Below are positions 59,866 through 64,000 of a stretch of 64,000 nt of DNA, piece after piece. The stretch spans positions 16,509,040-16,573,039 of the forward strand of contig CM030705.1 in the NCBI GenBank assembly GCA_017979445.1. The letters run 5' to 3'. Position numbers and translations under genes: made by a program. The notes under the pieces were generated by a model. That model saw only the letters and a list, made by a program, of their open reading frames with translations. It was not told the origin of the DNA and ran no database searches. Origin of the DNA: Akebia trifoliata. Lineage: Eukaryota > Streptophyta > Magnoliopsida > Ranunculales > Lardizabalaceae. Position 1 is the first letter of the stretch. Each line of letters starts with the position of its first letter.

Positions 59866-60601
59866 ATACCCACCATCTCCCTTACTTTTCATCGCTCCAC
59901 CTTCGGAATTAAAAATAGCCCAAGTCTGCTTAAGGCCTACAAACCCTCAATTCCCCAAAAATCATTTCTCACCTTATTCAACCTAACCTAGACTTAATCC
60001 CATATCACCTAAACTCTAAAACACACCCACCTTCAAAAACTCATTCTAATATATATCCTAACCAATCACAAATAACCTAAAACCCTCCCAAAATTCAAGT
60101 CCAAACTAATTCAAATCTACAAACCATTATCTATATCAACCAATCAAATTTTGATCATCAAATGGACACTTGTCCATACCACAACTCACTTCCTAAAAAA
60201 CCATTCTACTCAACCTAACCCCTCACTTTTCTCTAACACAACCACCACCCCATATCACAACCTATACCCTCCACATTCCATGTCATAAACCTAATCCATT
60301 ACTTTTTCTTTAACACAATCACCAACACACATCACAACCCATACCATTCTTTATCATTTATCCTCAACCCATTCTCACAAACCATCCTCACATCCCTTCC
60401 CTCTAATCAACCCATCTAATCACTCCATCCCCATACCTTTTTGACACATGTCATCATCCCCTTAACCATTCCAAAAATCTGAATACCTAACTCCTAACAC
60501 AATTTATTCTTTTAATCAAAACACCACACCCTTTTATCCCATTTAATACTCAATCCCATTCTTTCAACCAAACACCTCATCATCTCACCTCATCAAACAC
60601 T
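59866..60601 (+). other. G-depleted, C/A-rich tract, left part
   Basis: About 730 bp in which the + strand has almost no G over long runs (for example from 60,185 to 60,420) and is dominated by C, A and T. There is no gene. The composition continues to the right of the solo LTR, at 63,276. It may be the LTR or non-coding part of an unrecognised retroelement. Confidence 0.6.
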
Positions 60602-60606
60602 CAATC

Positions 60607-63270
60607 TGTAATGATCTGAAAATCCTAAAAATGTATCTCGAGGAAAGAATTTTAGATCCGTGCATTGATTTAAAAATATGGATTCTTAATTTTTAATATT
60701 TGAGAAAAATTCACTTTACCAATAGATGTAGAAGGACCAAAAAATATATTTTAGCCTGTAAGCACGCCTAAATCTGAAGTCGATTGAAAAAGTTATCAAA
60801 TCCTCGAGTTTCGTATTAGATATTTTTTCAACATGTAAACGACACTTTAGAGACGTAATTTGAGAAAACCGATCATACTATTAGATTCGTGTCAAAAAAT
60901 CACCCAAAATAGAGTATAAGTTTGTCCAATTCGACATTCGGAAAAAATAATTCCCAAAATGCAAGTATGTTCCAACTTAAGTTATATAAATATATGAATT
61001 CTATTAGAAAAATAAGATTTTTCTTATTCTACTCTCCAAATAAATCTCAACCCTTTTCTCTCGATATTTGAAACTCAGATCTACGCTAAACGAGAATGAT
61101 CCGAGCTTAGCCGCAAGAAGGAAAGTTGTTCCTCTCGCTGAGGGTTACGTGTGGATGCAAAAAAAATCTGATTTTCATCGGAAGAAAAATTTGGAGATTG
61201 GCCGGAGATGATTTTAAAGTTCGTTTAACCGTTGAAAATAGCTTGAGGTAGGTTGCCTTCCCTTCTACCTTCTAGTTATGCGATAATTTCATAGAAAATC
61301 CATGTGATTGTCGATAAATCGATTGTTTCATTAAGTTTATACATATTTGAATGATTTGAATCATATTTGCATGCTTATTTATGATTGATTTTATTTCATT
61401 TGATGTAATATAAGCATTTTATAGTTGGTATAATATTTGGATCGATTTTGATCGAGTTTCGACAAAAAAATCAACAATTCGAAAAAGTATCCGAATGTTG
61501 AGTTTGGTTCTAATTTTTTTTTGTTGCTTCCATATAGTATGTATACCCATTTTCTACCTTTATTTCATTAAAAACAGTTAAGTATTACTTTAAGTTCTTT
61601 AATAAATAAATAAATAACCCGTTTTAAATTTCGACTTTGAAAAATAATTTTTTCAACACTTAACCAAATTTTTATAGATTTTCAACTTTTACGTCTTATG
61701 GTTTTATCTTTATTTCCGAGTCTTTCGACTCAATCAAAATCATTGAATGAAATTGGTTGATACTATATAAATTTCGAATTACTTTAAAGGTGAAATTACT
61801 TTACTAGATATGTAGGAAATTAGATAATAGATTGATCAATTTAATTGATGGATGGATAGAGAGAACGTATGTTCTCGACTGATTGATGGGACAGTGCCTC
61901 CAGTTCTACGTAGTGGCCATGCCACGTAAAATGTAATTGATAGATAGAGGGATGAGATGGTTGATGGATGGAAATGACAGATAACTGTCACTGGAGGACA
62001 CTACCAGACTTTGTTTGTATTTTTGATTAAAAGAAATGATATATTATATACAAAATAAACTATTTTGTTTACTAGTAAAGGTTTGTAGAAAACCCATAAA
62101 GAGTGACGCTTTGCTGTGTATCTGGAAGCGACGAGTCAATCTAGGATAACACTAAATGTCATATGCTCTTCGATAGTATGGGATACCTTAGAGCATATTA
62201 CAGCTTATGAAATTCGAGAATTTTTCCTACTTATTTCCTAGGGAACATTGTGTGTAAAGACGGTCTCTATATAGTATAGAGCTAAGCGGGGTTCACATGC
62301 ATTGTCTCTTGATAGGCTTCGACACGAGGGGTCTCCTAGACTAGTTAGTGATCACTGTTAGTCTGTAGTCGTCAAATGGTCGATCTCACCGTTAGTTGAA
62401 CTCAGTATTAGGTTCTTAGTCAACGGTCAGTCTGAGCCGGATAAATGGTCATCCAACTGTGGTATGCTAGACCGATCACAAAATCAGATTATAACGATGG
62501 GATTCCACATCGGAGGTTAAGTTTGGAATATCATATTGCCATAGTCGAGGCGGTTATATCGACATGTTCCTTTACTCTCTTATCAATTACACCGCCGTGT
62601 TCTTATTATGTATCTTTTCCTTATTTTGTAATGATTGATAGATGTTTTCATTTAAAAGATGCATATGCTACTTTAAATGATTGAAAATGATAGATTAAAG
62701 TTATTATAACTGTTTACTGAGTATGCTTAGACATTTATCGTATGTTACATTATAAAAACTTACATCATTTAATTGTTCTGATGATTACTCGTGCATGTAT
62801 GACTCGTTGTTAGAACGGCGTTCATCCTGCTGAGTAACATTCCCTTGTTACTCACCCTATCCTTCATATTTCAGATTATTCAGCTCTTGAGGAGCCGTTA
62901 TTTGAGGAGTCTTTTGAGGGGTCCCTGAAGAGGAGCAAATTGATGTCTTGCCGCCACCGTGCTTTGAGGATTAGTAGAGGATCTTAGCGGTTTTTGCTTG
63001 TAGATAAGAAACATGTTAGTTTAGAAAATTTTAACCTGATGTATTATGAGATTGAGGATCTTGACTTATATCAGTGTTTGTCGATTTCTTTCGCTTACTC
63101 TAGACTCTTGTATAGATATTAGTTAAATGTTTATTCCGCTGCATATATTTTCTTTCCATAAGTATTATTATTTGTGAATGTTCTATCAGGTATTGTGATT
63201 GATTACCTCACACCTCAAGATTCTGACTGCTGAATCATAGGGATTCGTGTTGGGATTTCGGGGCGTGACA
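60607..63270 (+). mobile_element. Solo LTR, Ty3/gypsy type, 2,664 bp
   Basis: It begins TGTAATGATCTGAAAATCC and ends TTTCGGGGCGTGACA. The 5-bp duplication CAATC flanks both sides (60,602-60,606 and 63,271-63,275). TGTAAxGAxCxGAAAATCC...GGGGCGTGACA is the common border pattern of long plant Ty3/gypsy LTRs. No internal gag-pol and no second LTR are present in the window, so it is a solo LTR left by recombination between the two LTRs. The orientation is taken from TG...CA and its usual border order. A 79-codon frame at 62,445 lies inside and is not taken as a gene. Confidence 0.85.
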
Positions 63271-63275
63271 CAATC

Positions 63276-64000
63276 CAAATGGGTTAGGTAGGATCCAAAC
63301 CATTTGGATAAAAAACTATCCATTTGCTTCCCTTCCACAAATACCCTCCTCTTTACCTAAAATTTCATACCCCTCACCCTTAAATCCTATGTCATTCTCC
63401 ACTTTTCTATCTTTTTACCCCATTATACTCTCAAAAGTAACCTTCAAATCCTATAAATACCCCCCTTCACCTTCCAAAATGGTCACCAAGTCTAAGTCTA
63501 AAAAATAAAAAATAATTCTCTCAACTCTCCTCCCCTCACTTCATCTACTTTAACAAATTTTTACTTTTATACTTCACTAAGGACTAATGAAGGACTTAAG
63601 CAGAAGAAGAAGAAAAAAAGAAGAAAAGAAGCTAAGGCCACAAGGTAAAATTAAATATAGCACTGCATACCCCTTCCCTTTCCCCTTTCCATATCCCTTT
63701 TCTACCTTCCCTTCTCACTTCTTTAATTTTCTTTTTAGAAAAACCCCTAAGATGTGATGTTTCCCCTTATCTCCATTAAATTGAACCTCGGTTCGGTTGG
63801 AAGTATATGGGTTATAACCACTTTCAAAACAAAACCGTTTAATCCTTCAAATCATTTTGGGAAACTGGTATTCGAGTTTTTCTCAACCCACGAGAATGGA
63901 TCCCTAACCATTAGCCAACATTCTTTAAAAAAACATGTTTCAAGGCTAAATTACTATATGGGTTATTTCCTTCGATGAGATGTTCCTTAGAGTCTAAGCC
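63276..64000 (+). other. G-depleted tract, right part, to the window end
   Basis: Continues the C/T/A-rich, G-poor composition of 59,866-60,601 up to about 63,580, including CCTATAAATACCCCCCTTC (a TATA-like CTATAAATA at about 63,449) and a poly-purine AGAAGAAGAAG stretch at about 63,600-63,632. The end of the window holds a 74-codon frame without a recognised domain. This could be part of an LTR with its own promoter. Confidence 0.45.

Noticed and set aside
62445..62684. 79-codon frame inside the solo LTR
   Set aside because: LTRs of this type do not encode proteins here, and the frame has no recognised domain.

Overview
This is AT-rich nuclear DNA from a flowering plant. The evidence is two spliced plant genes with GT-AG introns (a SWEET sugar transporter and a BTB/POZ protein), a nuclear copy of plant mitochondrial 18S rRNA, and a dense layer of plant transposons (Ty1/copia, a Ty3/gypsy-type solo LTR, L1 and RTE LINEs, PIF/Harbinger, hAT-type MITEs, Mutator-like TIR elements). 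Nothing in the sequence fixes the species. The low-GC coding style argues against a grass. There are no bacterial operons, CRISPR arrays or phage-like genes.

Layout. Positions 1-10.6 kb are gene-poor: MITE debris, a tandemly duplicated repeat unit (4.67-5.64 kb), a mitochondrial rrn18 insertion (6.70-6.94 kb), foldback elements (7.7-8.25 kb) and a decayed RNase H-like reading frame (9.14-9.73 kb). A complete six-exon SWEET1-type gene lies at 10,739-15,632 on the + strand. Its third and fourth introns host hAT-type MITEs, a tRNA-derived SINE and a double-hairpin element. At 15.8-16.6 kb one hAT-type MITE is nested in another with a clean 8-bp target duplication. A nearly intact PIF/Harbinger transposon (16,932-22,434, TAA target duplication) follows. 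It carries a two-exon Myb/SANT-like ORF1 and a three-exon DDE transposase broken by one stop codon. A fragment of a second Harbinger ORF1 lies at 23.6 kb.

A two-exon BTB/POZ gene of the Arabidopsis At2g13690 type spans 25,747-40,293 on the + strand. Its 675-bp and 945-bp exons are separated by a 12.9-kb intron that has taken in an RTE LINE, an L1 LINE, a 5-kb Ty1/copia element and two foldback elements.

From 42.6 to 48.3 kb there is a 5.7-kb element with ~480-bp terminal inverted repeats flanked by TA microsatellites. It carries pieces of a plant urease gene, so it looks like a gene-capturing (Pack-MULE-like) transposon. Its end sequence belongs to a wider family of TA-flanked elements that recurs at 2.1, 14.2, 36.7, 48.3 and 48.8 kb. 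Further right are a foldback element (49.27 kb), a complete Ty1/copia provirus on the - strand (50,040-56,355, TSD AGTAA), a decayed copia fragment (56.9-59.5 kb), a 176-bp tandem duplication, and a G-depleted tract split by a 2.66-kb solo LTR (60,607-63,270, TSD CAATC).

The two host genes show no sign of working together. SWEET1 moves sugars across membranes. The BTB protein probably acts in protein complexes or as an adaptor for ubiquitin ligase. The main interest of the window is the transposon biology: nested insertions dated by target duplications, a TA-microsatellite-associated terminal-repeat family, and urease capture. All calls come from reading the sequence; no database search was run.
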